Below, piece after piece: positions 48,301 through 58,355 of a stretch of 64,000 nucleotides of DNA (the stretch's first letter is position 1; each line of letters opens with the position of its first letter). The stretch is from assembly GCA_013407085.1 (NCBI GenBank), contig JACCGJ010005106.1:1-64000 (forward strand), written 5' to 3'. The notes beneath the pieces were generated by a model. The model was not told the origin of the DNA, did not search any database, and was given only the letters and a program-made list of their open reading frames with translations. A program made the position numbers and the translations under genes. The stretch comes from Atriophallophorus winterbourni (Eukaryota > Platyhelminthes > Trematoda > Plagiorchiida > Microphallidae).

Positions 48301-51300
48301 CCATATCTCCATACTGGTGTGATTAAGACTGCATCGGTACAGATTTATTACCACGGTCCGTCGCAATGTCTTCAGTTTTCCACATCCTATTTCATCCTAA
48401 TTGGAATAGTGGCCCGAATCACAAGAAAATCAAGTTTCTAATTTATTAAACTTTTTGAATTTTAAACCACATTTCTTCCATTTTCAAACAAACATATTTA
48501 TTTTCATTGAAAAGTTCGAATTTTGTCATCTTGATTCCTACCTTAATAGCAATGCGTTATTTGGTGTTTATAAGGATATTGACGTTCGAAATTAATCTTT
48601 TATTGTTTCACCATTCCCGAGACATTTCATGGTTACTTACAACTTTTGGATATGGCTAATATCTAATCTCAAAAGTTCAATCGAAGTGAGCTCCGAATTT
48701 GTCCTCAGGAACTCAAGAAAAAACTTTGAATTTAAATTAAGAAGCCGAACTCGTAAGTGGTTAACGGTACGAAACATTGCTTGGCAACACCATCGGCAAA
48801 ACCCATCATTCGAGACCTGGAAAACATTCCGTTTACTGCGGAACAAAGTAAACAAATTTGTCATCCAAGACAAGTTTTGCTTCCAAGAAGTGATATCAAG
48901 CATGATGGAGCGAAACCACAAAATACTATATCGTATGGTTAACGATCAAGCTAAGGTGAAACCTGGAGTAGCGTCCGTGAACACATCAGCTGGACCAACA
49001 ACAACTGCAGCAGAAACTGCTGATGCTTTAGCCACGTTTTATTCATCGGTATTCAACCCGATACAACATGCAATAAACAACCCAAATCCAACACTTTCAA
49101 ACACGGTTGCCCTAAGTGAAATAAGTGTCACTGAGAAACGTGTCCTCCAAGGTTTATTTAATCTTAAAACCGGAAAGTCTCCTGGGGCCGACGGAATAAC
49201 ACCGAAAATATTGAGGCAATTTGCGAGTTTGGTATACAAACCACTCACTTATCTGTTCGAGCAAACACTGGCAAGTGGAGTGATTCCTACAGATTGGAAA
49301 CGAGGAATAATTTCTCCAATTTACAAAGGTGGAAATCGCTCCGATGTTTCCAACTACCGACCCGTTACTCTGTTACCAGTGATTTCAAAATTTACTGAGC
49401 GACTTATTGTTGACGATCTAATGAAACATTCCGAGAATAATCAGTTGCTTTCGAGGAACCAGCATGGATTCAGACGAAATTATTACTGTTTGTCTAATTT
49501 ACTGGTAACGCTAGATGATTGGACAAAATCAATAGATAAATGACAAGCAATACACGCGTGCTACTTAGATATTTCAAAGCATTCGATCGTGTTGACCATT
49601 CCCTACTACTGCAGAAGCTTGAAAGACTTGGTATCACTGGAAAGTTGCTGAATTGGCTGAATGACTACCTAACAAATCGCACTAACCAGGTACGTGTTGA
49701 TGGTACATTATTCAAACCAATTGCAGCAACTAGCGGAGTTCCCCAAGGCTCAGTCCTTGGTCCGATCCTCTTTCAGGTTTATGTCAATGTTTAACCGGAA
49801 ATTGTACGATGAAACATTTAGTTATTTGCGGACGACATAAAGATATGGCGCAGCATTCGTAGTTCAGAAGACTGTCTGCTATTACGAAAGGATCTTGATA
49901 CGCTTCACAGCTGGTCGTTGGAGAACAAACTGCCGTTTAACTTCAACAAATGCAGGATCATGAATGTGTAGAATCGAGTAGAGTTAACATATCACATAGG
50001 TTCGCATATCCTTGAAAATTGCAGTGAAGAGAAAGATTTGGGTGTCTGGATAAGCTCCAGTTTAAAAGCATCACTTCAAACCAACAGTGCATTCAAAAAA
50101 GTAACATGTGTTCTAAATCTACTCAAACGTGTATTTGGGAAATTTTCGCCCAAGATATTCCCAAGGATCATGAATACATACTTGAGACCAGTCATGGAAT
50201 ACGGTGTGCAGTCATGGTCTCCGTGGCTCAAGAGGGATGTGGAACCTATGCAGCGAATCTATCACCGCTCAACGAAACTAGTTCTCAGCATCCGAAACAA
50301 ACCATATAAAGAAAGGATAGCTCAACTGAATCTGTTCGATTTTCCCTATCGACGAATCAGAGGAGACCTTATCTTACTTTACAAAACTTTTCATACCCCG
50401 AACCATCCCTTACAGGATTTATTCACGCGAAGGGATACGAGGAATTATCGGACCCATGAATATGTGCTGGTCGTACCCCATTTCCGTCTGAACTGTAGAA
50501 GGTATTTTTACTCTGTCCGTGTCTGTTGTACTTGGAACAGTTTGCCTTCAACCGTTGCTCACGCCACTAGCTTGCATGACTTTAAAACGAAATTAGACGA
50601 ATTTTTATTGCATTATTCGTTTGCAGAACACTTATATACTGTTTAATCTATTTTCTTATATTGTTTATACACTTAAATTTCAATTTTTACCATCCTATGG
50701 TTGTTGTTAAGCATGTTGCTTTTCAGACCATTAAAAACCTTGAATTACCTTGAATTTAACTCATTTCACAGGTATTCATCGCGATCCCGATAATTTACCT
50801 ACTGATTACAGCATTCCTACTGATATATACTTTTGTCGGAGCGCCGCTGGAAGCAGGTAAATTTACATTCAAGTTATTCAGTCTGGTTACTTCTGAATAT
50901 TTCTCGCGTGAACTGAGTGTTTACATGTGCAACATAAATGGGTAGATTTATGCGCATAATCACTTGGATTCACTCGACCATATATACTGAATTTCAATCC
51001 TTCAATTGGATAAAAAAATTTTCGTCTCAGCAAGCTGTATAACGTCATTGACATAATAAGCAGCGTCAATTGCGATTCATAATTCTAGGTGATAAATTTT
51101 ACTCGAGTTGTTCACAACTTCACAATTCTTCCCATCTGAATGAACCAACCCTTTACAACACAAATATTTCTGTAGCGTCATTATTAACGAACTTGTTAGC
51201 GTTTCATGTGAATTAGCTTTTAGAATTTTGTAGTTTCAGTTTCAATTCGCATGGACATACCGCCTTAGTGGAATAATCAGGGCTTGGTATTCGGACTGGC

Positions 51301-53581
51301 TAGTATGTGTGGAGAATATTTGCACAGCTTAACGCTGATAAAGAGAGCTGGTTATGCCAAATTTTCATTGCACTGACAAACGTTGACTTGGTCGATCATT
51401 TCTATAACCGTGGAAGGTTCACGGAAACTACACACACACTCTGTCAAAGGATTACAAACACTCGTGTGATGAGAATATGACTGATTTAGTTTTTTTCAGT
51501 TTTACAATCTTGATTGATTAAGTTTGTGGGCATGTACGAAATCAGAGATTGGCAAAATCGGCCATACCGAACGACGACCTCATTGTCCATATTTGTACAA
51601 AACTTACGATGTACACCACTGATGTGCGACATTCATGACTACGATGATATTTACTAGTGTCTATGCTGCTGCATTTGCCATTTGCTGATTCGGTTTCATT
51701 TTGTTGTCAATATATATTAGGCCCTCGATCTGTGTCGTTGTCAATCTCATTACCAATTATAAAGTGTGAATCAAATTAACAAATTCATTTTCAGCATATG
51801 GACTGTTATTTATCGCAAGCGGGATACCATTCTATTGCTTTGGTTGCATGTGGAAAAATAAGCCGAAAAAGTTCAACCTTTTGATCGGTGAGTTGTCTAA
51901 AGCGCTGCTCATTTGGTGTCATTCGTATCACGTCTATACCAATTTCCGACAACTTTGTGCTTCAATTTAAACAGATATTTCACCGCAAATAATGTCATAC
52001 ACGGAATGACGTCACGTTAAGGTGGTTAAATTACCAAAGGCTAGTAAGAGTGCGGTAAAAATCAGGAATCACCAAAAAAGAATCATACAGAATACTTTCC
52101 AGACTAGCTCTACAGAAATTATTTATTTGTTGGGAATGGGAAGCGATAGATTGTTCGACAGAAACCTTGACGGTTTCTTTGAATTGATAGTAGGTGATTA
52201 AGGGTTCAGTGAGCCTTGAAACGTGGATGAAGTGATAATCATATATCAAAACTTTTACGTCACTGTAAAACAATTTTTAAACAACCAGTCGATTTTTGAA
52301 AAGACCGTTTGCTGTCGTGGGTTTTATTCCAGTCAGTTCCGAGTTTGTGCATTCCAGCAAGAACATCTTTAACATTTAGTGGTAGCATGATTATGTGAAA
52401 CACATTTGATTTATGTACACAAATAATTACATCCTATTAGCATTAGCTTTAAAATAATGTGTGATTAATGTATGTGTAGATTATAGTGGAAATCAGCTTT
52501 GACGGTTGGGAAGCTGCAGCAGCGTCATCAAAAACTGCGTCACATCATTAATAGCCAATGCATCACTGTTATAATTATAAGGCATGCGGATCCTGATCGA
52601 ACTGACATTAAATTTCAATTCAATTCAATTTAATGGTCTAAAGACATATAGCTTTATAAAAACCACGGAAAAATAAGGGAATTACGAGTAGCAAAGGTAG
52701 TAAAAACGGGATTTGTTTGCTTACTGAGCAGGATTCAGGTGAAAATTCATAAGGCAGAAACTGTTTTCGAACGGTTGGATGACACATGTAAATCCGTGGG
52801 GTCAAGATGTATAGTTTACTTCAATGCAAGGGCTCAAAGTTCAAAGCGGTAATGGTGTAGAATATATATGTTCAATGTTTTGATTGGTTGACATAAATTT
52901 ATCCAAGTTCGATTTGAACATATCAAAGTTGGGTGAATGTGCAACATTACAGGATAGGGAGTTCCAGGTAAAATATACACGTACAGAATAAAAATACCTT
53001 CTACAGTTCAGTCTCGAGTCGGGAATAAAAAATGATGAGCGCAAACAGAACAGAACCGGTCGTGGGGTGTGTGCGATGGGAATGCACGCAAATGCGGATT
53101 TTTATGAAATAAAATTTTAAAATAAATGGGGTCAACTGAAGCCTCTGGAATCTGTAGAAATGTGAACACTAACACTTTATAAAATCATCTCAGCACAAAT
53201 GCTAATATCTGTTGTTGAGTTCTGGCTGTAAATGATTAAAATACAAAATTGTGTAAATGTAGTACCTTTTCGAATATAACAGCGTACTCTGCAGTAAGCT
53301 TGGATCATTCAAAAATTCGACAAGACCAAAACAACAACCACAAGTGAATAATCTAGTGTTTGGGTCACTTGTGGTTTGCGTTTCAGTATTTCAGTATTTG
53401 CCACAATGCAATTTTGATAACAACGAGACTCATGTGAACACATTGTTAACATTAATGCACCAATTGTAAAAGAATGATGCTCACTTTCATTCGAAAAATT
53501 ATTTTTACTGGCTGATGCATCTTTTCAGATCGAATAACTCGTGGAGCTCAGAAATTGTTCTTGCTTGAACCCGAATCGTGA
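41894..53581 (+). CDS. SPRM1lc-like: SLC7-type (LAT) amino-acid transporter light chain, 8 coding exons, 492 aa
   Basis: Joining 41894-42395, 43070-43195, 44298-44566, 45437-45637, 47874-48023, 50772-50856, 51795-51887 and 53529-53581 gives one open frame of 1479 nt. Seen: hydrophobic segments for about 12 membrane helices; helix-1 motif GSGIF at residues 53-57; a cysteine at 152 in the STCEGP loop, where light chains form the disulfide to the 4F2/rBAT-type heavy chain; and [14 protein letters not shown] at 234-247, with the phenylalanine and tryptophan that gate substrate in human LAT1. Known for the family: sodium-independent exchange of neutral or cationic amino acids across the plasma membrane as a heterodimer. 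Schistosomes place such a permease in the tegument. Length fits the family (about 500 aa). I infer a functional gene: no stop, and every junction keeps frame. Orthology to a particular trematode paralogue is not settled. Confidence 0.92.
42540..42620 (+). repeat. (AAAATAGAAAG)n tract in permease intron 1
   Basis: Six to seven imperfect AAAATAGAAAG units, all purines and T on the plus strand. Intronic simple sequence; the rest of intron 1 is plain AT-rich DNA. Confidence 0.8.
43070..43195 (+). CDS. Permease exon 2 (residues 168-209)
   Basis: Acceptor TTGTTACCAG|TGACC. The split codon gives leucine, and the frame reads [18 protein letters not shown], then [18 protein letters not shown]. These are the end of helix 4, the conserved 'NC.SV......Q..F...K..AL..II..G' signature and helix 5. 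Donor CAAG|GTAGGT, phase 1. Confidence 0.92.
44197..44260 (+). ncRNA. Degenerate hammerhead-like relic, copy 2 (permease intron 2)
   Basis: CTGATGA (44197-44203), CGGCAAACAGCCA, then GAAAC (44217-44221) and CGGTAGTGGTGTGT. GGC and GCC form a 3-bp stem II around AAACA. It is the plus-strand relative of 13896-13945, with the same AAACA loop and the same G after the stem III strand (GTAGTGG against GTCGTGG). It lies about 40 bp upstream of the pyrimidine stretch before exon 3. Confidence 0.45.
44298..44566 (+). CDS. Permease exon 3 (residues 210-299)
   Basis: Acceptor TTTTTCTTCAG|GTCATACG. It encodes the extracellular loop, then [14 protein letters not shown] (unwound helix 6, substrate gate), then [14 protein letters not shown] (the conserved 'EE..NP...LP.AI' intracellular motif) and helix 7. 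It ends [11 protein letters not shown]. Human LAT1 has GG where this protein has AG before the tryptophan, which could affect substrate preference. Donor GTG|GTACGT, phase 0. Confidence 0.93.
45437..45637 (+). CDS. Permease exon 4 (residues 300-366)
   Basis: Acceptor TTTCATTAG|GATTTC. Encodes DFANQVYGK, helix 8 ([18 protein letters not shown]), then [21 protein letters not shown], the strongly conserved 'G..NG.....SR..F...REG..P' block. The segment PIPAIIFT leads into helix 9. Donor ACG|GTATGT, phase 0. Confidence 0.93.
45773..45825 (+). repeat. 53-bp direct repeat, left copy (target-site duplication)
   Basis: Identical, base for base, to 46166-46218. It starts TCAAACGAATTATGCATTC and ends GTGGTCTGGCATTTAT. 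It is ordinary intron sequence duplicated on either side of a 340-bp RTE-derived insert. Confidence 0.9.
45826..46165 (-). mobile_element. Mini-RTE: leader module fused to the protein C-terminus
   Basis: On the minus strand it starts GAAAGGAGGAGGGTT, runs through the leader-like module to GATGACAACAGATCCG (plus 46086), and passes directly into the RTE C-terminal coding region. That region reads [40 protein letters not shown], then a stop after GEDD. Endonuclease and RT, about 3 kb in a full element, are absent. The ends touch perfect 53-bp direct repeats. No (GTAA)n tail is visible at the 3' end (GGTGACGGATCTGCC). The 160-codon minus frame 46323-45841 is this insert plus flanking sequence, not a gene. 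Confidence 0.8.
46166..46218 (+). repeat. 53-bp direct repeat, right copy (target-site duplication)
   Basis: Perfect copy of 45773-45825; the host intron resumes with AATGAGAAG. Confidence 0.9.
47696..47771 (+). repeat. Orphan CR1 3' tail, copy 2 (permease intron 4)
   Basis: ATATTTACTATGCTACGGTAATTGTGAATCTATG, ending CACCATAAAATTCTTGAATTT. Same family as 18030-18110. It ends about 100 bp before exon 5. The remaining parts of intron 4 (46220-47690) contain no recognised gene; the minus frame 46998-46807 is unsupported. Confidence 0.6.
47874..48023 (+). CDS. Permease exon 5 (residues 367-416)
   Basis: Acceptor GTTTTGATTTCAG|TGCACA. Encodes helix 9 ([20 protein letters not shown]), then helix 10 ([16 protein letters not shown]) and the signature RPELERPVK after it. 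Donor AAA|GTAAGC, phase 0. It lies 2.2 kb beyond exon 4; that intron holds a mini-RTE and an orphan CR1 tail. Confidence 0.92.
48640..50756 (+). mobile_element. CR1-like LINE in permease intron 5, same strand as the gene
   Basis: Frame 48629-49543 (304 codons) covers the linker and RT fingers. It contains [14 protein letters not shown] and [16 protein letters not shown]. After these come [15 protein letters not shown] and [23 protein letters not shown]. It ends QHGFRRNY, then [11 protein letters not shown] and a TGA. A one-base loss at the YLDISKAFDRVD motif near 49570 shifts the frame; palm blocks continue to [19 protein letters not shown] (49794). The FADD region (FADDIK, about 49827) is shifted. 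Frame 50038-50646 holds an uninterrupted thumb and C-terminus up to the stop. The tail is CCTTGAATTACCTTGAATTT at 50735-50757. The acceptor of exon 6 follows 14 bp later. It is dead but relatively young, and closely related to 6862-8304. Confidence 0.88.
50772..50856 (+). CDS. Permease exon 6 (residues 417-444)
   Basis: Acceptor TCATTTCACAG|GTATTC. Encodes helix 11, [19 protein letters not shown], then TFVGAPLEA. The 28 codons are short enough to be missed by ORF listing; they are supported by frame continuity and by the family pattern after 'ERP.KV'. Donor GCAG|GTAAAT, phase 1. Confidence 0.9.
51795..51887 (+). CDS. Permease exon 7 (residues 445-475)
   Basis: Acceptor TTCATTTTCAG|CATATGG. 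Encodes helix 12 and the start of the C-tail: [19 protein letters not shown], then [11 protein letters not shown]. This matches the 'G....SG.P.Y......W..KP' end of LAT proteins. Donor ATCG|GTGAGT, phase 1. Confidence 0.9.
52605..53030 (-). mobile_element. CR1-like LINE 3' end, antisense in permease intron 7
   Basis: Minus frame 53044-52841 reads [20 protein letters not shown], then [12 protein letters not shown], the CR1 C-terminus. The 3' UTR with TATGTCTTTAGACCATTAAATTG ends in an (ATTGA)n tail (plus 52612-52632). Truncated 5' at about 53030, where it meets a hammerhead-like repeat. Confidence 0.8.
53031..53080 (+). ncRNA. Eroded hammerhead-like relic, copy 3 (permease intron 7)
   Basis: TGATGAGCGCAAACAGAACAGAACCGGTCGTGGGGTGTGTG-type sequence. 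Against the reverse complement of 13896-13938 it matches 33 of 39 positions. The CTGATGA strand has lost its C and the GAAAC strand is GAAC, so this copy cannot be an active ribozyme. It shows that the motif belongs to a dispersed family. Confidence 0.4.
53529..53581 (+). CDS. Permease exon 8, terminal (residues 476-492 and stop)
   Basis: Acceptor ATCTTTTCAG|ATCGAA in the required phase. It gives an aspartate at the split codon, then [16 protein letters not shown] and TGA. A short hydrophilic cytoplasmic tail is usual here, and a 'T...QK' pattern in this place occurs in related light chains. This is the least certain exon because it is short. Phase, acceptor quality and a poly(A) signal 0.27 kb downstream all fit. 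Confidence 0.78.
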
Positions 53582-53855
53582 TAAATCATCATTTTTCTAC
53601 TCACTTTGTTTAAAAGTAACAGAAAAACAATTGCGCGCGAAACTTTCTACTATATTTTTTTATTTTCTTAGCATATTCTTTCAGCATGCCATATTTTACC
53701 TCGACTGCATTCATGCATTTTTCATAAAAACGCTACCAATGCAAAATTCATCCTTATAAATTTCGAAGTTTTACTGGGATAACTTGATTGAGTAGCTCAG
53801 GAGTTTCGGAGAATTGCTGTCACTATTTAAGACACTGCTGTAGGTTATCGGAGTA

Positions 53856-53861
53856 AATAAA
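53856..53861 (+). terminator. Candidate poly(A) signal of the permease gene
   Basis: AATAAA at 53856-53861, 275 bp after the stop codon. A second AATAAA-like site, GCAAATAAACATT, is near 53958. Either would end the transcript before the RTE copy that starts at about 54085. Confidence 0.5.
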
Positions 53862-54084
53862 AAACGCTGTGATCAACCATGTTCAATAACTTACTCATGG
53901 TAAACCCTGTGAAATAAGCAACAGAAAAATAGCTTGAAGTTTGCTTTAAATTTACTGCAAATAAACATTAACAATGCAAAGCGACGAATTTCAGTGGTCA
54001 AACAATTGGCTAGCACACCTGTATTACTAAGCTAACTGTGTGAATGACTCAATTTTTCTGTCGCATCGAATCAATTTAACTGAC

Positions 54085-54767
54085 TTTGGGTGAATTACTG
54101 TTGTACTCGGGTCACGAGCAGAAGGATGCCGCACACACCCAGGAAGTGGCCATAATGCTGTCGAAATCGACACAGAGAGCGCTCATTGGTTGGAAGGCAC
54201 ACGAACCACGGATCATGACAGCCTCATTCTACATAACGAATAAGATGATCAATGTGGACATAATCAAGTGCTACGCCCCGACAAACGAAATTGAAGAGTA
54301 GGAGAAGGAGGATGTTTACAACAGACTGTCAACCATCATACAAGGCAGACCAAGGAGGGACTTCGTCATTGTAATGGGTGACTTCAACGCCAAGATTGGC
54401 AGTGACAACCAAGGGTATGAGGAGATCATGGGAGAGCAAGAGCTGAGCAATATGAAAAACAACAGGGAGAGATACGCTGACCTATGTGCCGCAAGCAATC
54501 TTGTCATCGGAGCAAGTGTTTTTCACCAGAGAAGGATACAAAAGACGACGTGGGTGTCACCAGATCTGTCAACATAAAACGAGATCAACCACGTGTGAAT
54601 CGCAAAGAAGTTTCGGCGCTCTCTTTAAGATGTACGCGTCAAATGGGTAGCTGCTGTTGCTCCCGACTATCATCTACATGTCGCCAAGATGAAGCTGAAG
54701 TTGCAGAAATGCTGGATAGTGAAGTCCAACGACAGCGCTACAACAAACCTATGCTGAAAGAAAGTAG
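54085..54767 (+). mobile_element. RTE-like LINE, part 1: endonuclease domain
   Basis: The element is truncated at its 5' end, starting near LLLYSGHEQKDAAHTQEVA. Endonuclease landmarks: ALIGWKAHEPRIM, DIIKCYAPTNE (54262-54294), FVIVMGDFNAKIGSDNQG (54366-54419), HQRRIQKTTWVSP (54529-54560), then NEINHV in a shifted frame. The catalytic SDH motif reads PDY near 54666. One stop after NEIEE and a shift near 54575 break the frame. The copy stops at about 54767 in the post-endonuclease linker, and its continuation is 3.6 kb away at 58358. It starts 0.23 kb after the permease poly(A) signal, outside the gene. Confidence 0.8.
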
Positions 54768-55120
54768 GAATTCAATTCAATTCAATTTTAATGGTCTAAA
54801 AAGCATATAGCTTTACAAAAAACCACAGAACAATATGGGAACAACGAATAATATAACAAGCAAAAATCGGATTTCGTTGCTTGCAGAGCAGTTCAAGAAT
54901 CAGGTATAAAACCAAAAGGCAGAAATTGTTTCCGATTGGTGGGATGACAAATGTAGATGCATGGTGTTAAGATGTATAGTTTTCTTCGATGCACGGATTT
55001 AGGGTCCAAAAAATCAGGAATTCTCCTGAAAGTCTTCTGATTTGATGAGTTTGCAACATAATCTGGTAGATTGTTCCAAGTAAAACAAACTCGCACGGCA
55101 AAAATTGTCGTCTACAGTTC
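54768..55120 (-). mobile_element. CR1-like LINE 'A', 3' piece with (ATTGA)n tail
   Basis: Minus frame 55096-54893 holds VRVCFTWNNLPDYVANS and the end of the protein. The 3' UTR ends in ATTGAATTGAATTGAATTCC (plus 54768-54790). Its first bases, GAACTGTAGACG (plus 55120-55109), encode the NCRR that should follow HSRL, which is where the other piece of this element (56408-58355) stops. Confidence 0.8.
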
Positions 55121-56407
55121 AAGGATTCAAGGATTTATGGTTAAAAAAGTTAATACTTTACAACACCACTGGATGACGGTATGAATGAAGATGTGAAAAA
55201 TATAATAGTATATAAGGAATACAGAATATCAAATGTAAGGCTTACGAATGATATTATTTTGTATATGTTAGTCCAATTTCGCTTTAAACACCGCCTGGCA
55301 ATGAGAGTACACCACATGTTATGGTAGGGAATTCCAAAATAAATATAGCACGTATGGGGAAAGATGGCGCCGACAATCATTACGGGAACTTGGAACGTAG
55401 AGGGATAAGGTATCTCCGCGTGCCACTTTCCCATCACACACATCAAGCAAGTATTTTAGTGGATGTCCTTCGGTAGACACAATTCTATAGGTCAGAATAA
55501 TATCGCGTCGTATCCTCCTTTGGGTAAAGTCACATGGAACCAGACGTCGCAATCTTTCGGTATACGGAAGAGTGCGAAGACCCGTCACTAACTTTGTTGC
55601 TCTGTGATAGAATATATCAAAGAGAGCAATATCTCGCATCCAAGGAGCCCAGACCTCTACCACATACTCCATCGTAGGGCGAAGGTAGACATTCATTATC
55701 CTTGGTAACGTCACCAGACAGAATCTTCCAAATATTCTTCTAAGGATACCTAACAATCTGTTGGCTCGTCGATATATATTCTGGCAATGCACTGTGCTCT
55801 TCAGGTTTCTGCTAATCCACAATCGAAGATCTTTTTCTAACGAGCTCCATGCTAGGTTTTCAGTTCCCAATCGATATGTCCAAGGAACATTCTTGCCAAG
55901 ATGGAGCATCTTACATTTGTGTATGTTGAATGACATGTCATTCATGGCCGCCCAATTCGACACGCTGTCCAAATCCATTTGTAGTTTATCACAATCCTCT
56001 GCAGAACTAATTGGCGTCCAAATTATCATATCATCCGCGAACAGAACCATTTTGGAATATATGAGGGGGGTCAAATCGTCTAGGTACAAGAGAAAGAGGA
56101 GCGGGCCTAGCACAGATCCTAGTGAGACTCCACTGGTAGTTTTGAACGTTTGGGATAGCACTCCGTTAACTTTAACTCGGGCCTCATAATCTGACAGATA
56201 GTCGCACAACCATGAGAGGGGCGGTTCACATATCCCTAAACGTATCCGTTTTTTGGAAAAGCAAATCATGATTGACTCTGTCAAAAGCTTTCGAAATGTC
56301 TAGATAACAGAAGTGGATGCAGAACTTCTATCCAACTCATTCGTTCAGTCGTCTAATGCTATGAGAAGATTTGTGAGACAAGATCGGTGAGATCGAAATC
56401 CATGCTG
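55121..56407 (-). mobile_element. CR1-like LINE 'B', inserted into CR1 'A'
   Basis: Starts (plus 56407) at QHGFRSHRSCLTNLLIALDD in a shifted frame. Main frame 56284-55319 (321 codons) follows: WLCDYLSDYEARVKVNGVLS, SGVSLGSVLGPLLFLLYLDDL, ILFADDMIIWTP with intact FADD, then HKCKMLHLG, EKDLRLWISRN, MNVYLRPTMEYVVEVWAPW, and the C-terminus to YHNM. The tail is TAAATCCTTGAATCCTTGAA (plus 55121-55139). 5' truncated in mid-RT. The long FADD-containing frame makes it one of the better preserved CR1 copies. Confidence 0.85.
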
Positions 56408-58355
56408 AGTCGCGAGTGAGGGACAGTTAGAATGAATGTGTGAGCTCTTGTCCTGTGCGAGCCCCGTAGATTAAACAAGCATTGTAGAGAATTATTTGCG
56501 GTATTCAAAATATTGTAAACCAAAATCAAATCCCCCGGAGACGACTACGAGGATAATCGAATAAATTCAGGGTTTTGATTCGCTCGTTGTATAGTTTCCG
56601 GCTGAGTCCGGTGACAAGTTTGGTAGCTCGATGATATATTCGTTGCAAAGTCGCAACATCTTTCTTAAGCCATAGCCACCATGCTTGAACTGCATATTCC
56701 ATCGTGGGCCTTATGTACGTATTTATAATGCAGGAAATTGTGTGTTTTGAGAACCTATCGAAAATTCTCTTTAGGAGTGCCAATTTCTGGAATGTTTTGC
56801 AATAGACGGAGTTGCAGTGGCTCGAAATCCCTAGATTGTTGCTCATTAACACACTTAAGTCCTTTTGTTCCACGATCCACAAGAGGCTGTGTGTACAAGG
56901 AATATACTGGAACTCCACATATTTTCCAAGGTTTAACATCTGACACTATAGAAAATTGAAAAATGGGCGATTTTTAGGGACCAAACATGGAGGTTGTCCA
57001 GATTCTTCTGGAGCAGTTCGCAGTCTTCCGGCTTATTAATTCTCGATCACACATTTATATCATCCGCGAACAGTACGATCTTACATTTGATGAGAGTCGG
57101 CATGTCATTGGCATAAAGTGCGAAGAGGATTGGTCCGAGGAAGGATCTCTGATGCACTCCACTTTTCACGGCTACCGACTTCGATAGAGAACCGTCCACG
57201 GAGACTTAAACAAGCCGATCAGTCAGGTAATTTTCTAACAAGGCTAATAGTCTGCCAGGAATACCACAACGTCCCAGCTTCTGCGAGAGAATACTGTGGT
57301 TTACACGGTCAAATTCTTTCGACATATCAAAGTAACATACATGGATGGTATCCACAACATTTACTGCTCGAGTCCAATCGTCAAGGGTAAGGAGAAGGTT
57401 AGTAAGGCAGAAGTTCCCATTCTAAAACCGTGTTGCGCTCCCGAAAATAGCTTATTTTCTTCAAGGTATTTGCTCAATTTGTTTTTCCACGATCCTTTCG
57501 AGCACCTTGTATACTGCGGACAACAAACAGCGCTGTAAGTTACGGGCTCTGAAATCGCTTTTGAAAATCGGGAAGATTATACCGGATTTTAATTCCGTCG
57601 GTATGAAACTTTGGGACAACGATTCGCAGAATAACTGAGTCAGAGGTCTACATAGAAATTTTGCACAATGCTTGAGTATATTGGGTGTATTTTTATCATA
57701 ACCAGGGGATTTTCTGGATTATTTTTGTTGTATCGTTTGTTCGCTCGGTTCGACATTGGTAGTTAAAATTCAAGACCAAATAGTAGCTCGAACCTAGCGG
57801 GCAATCGTATGCAATGTTTTCCACGGAGTCTTCTTCAGTTGTCAACATAAGATCGAGCATTGAAGGCATATCTGTCCCTCTGTATCTTGTATTGCTTTCA
57901 ACGTGATTATACAAGGGAATTTCGTCAAGCAGCTGCTGGAAGATGGCAGCAGTGGAGGTCCGAGAAATTTGGTTAGTCTTCAGCAAGTTAGGCAGATTAA
58001 AGTCTCCCATGTTCAAGATTCTGGTATGATTCCTCGAGGTGATCAAGCGTAGCTTGTCGAGTAGTGTCGTATAATACACTTCCGGGGCCGATTGTGCCAT
58101 CTTCGCCTGTAGTCGTAGCCAACAAGCACCATAGCGTGTCCTGAAGCACCAAGTCGGAATCCGTAAGTTCTCTACATTTGAGTCTCTGGTCATAATAGAG
58201 TGCCACACCTCCTCCACGTGATGCACGGTCTTGGCGGAGCAGTGACATGCCAGCAATCTCTAACTCACAATCGTGGATTTCCGGGTTAAGCCAAGTTTCG
58301 GTAATGAAAATTAGCTGAGGTCGTTTAGTCTTAATGAAGAAGAGTTCGTGGTCAC
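56408..58355 (-). mobile_element. CR1-like LINE 'A', 5' piece: endonuclease and RT with a linker deletion
   Basis: From plus 58355 down: ELFFIKTKRPQLIFITETWL, then GGGVALYYDQRLKCREL in frame 58482-57997. Frame 58256-57696 then has GDFNLPNLL and SMLDLMLT; the SDH motif is changed to SYY. Just after RTNDTTKIIQ the sequence moves to KSPGYDKNTPNILKHCAKFL of the RT (about 57720), so the linker, some 200 codons, is missing. Decayed palm blocks follow at 57690-57000: ERIVEKQIEQ, QHGFRMGT, ...LTDRLV.VSVDG, FADDIN. The thumb, frame 56939-56526, reads CIINTYIRPTMEYAVQAW and IYHRATKLVTGLSRK. It then continues past the stop to RAHTFILTVPHSRL at 56408. Confidence 0.8.
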
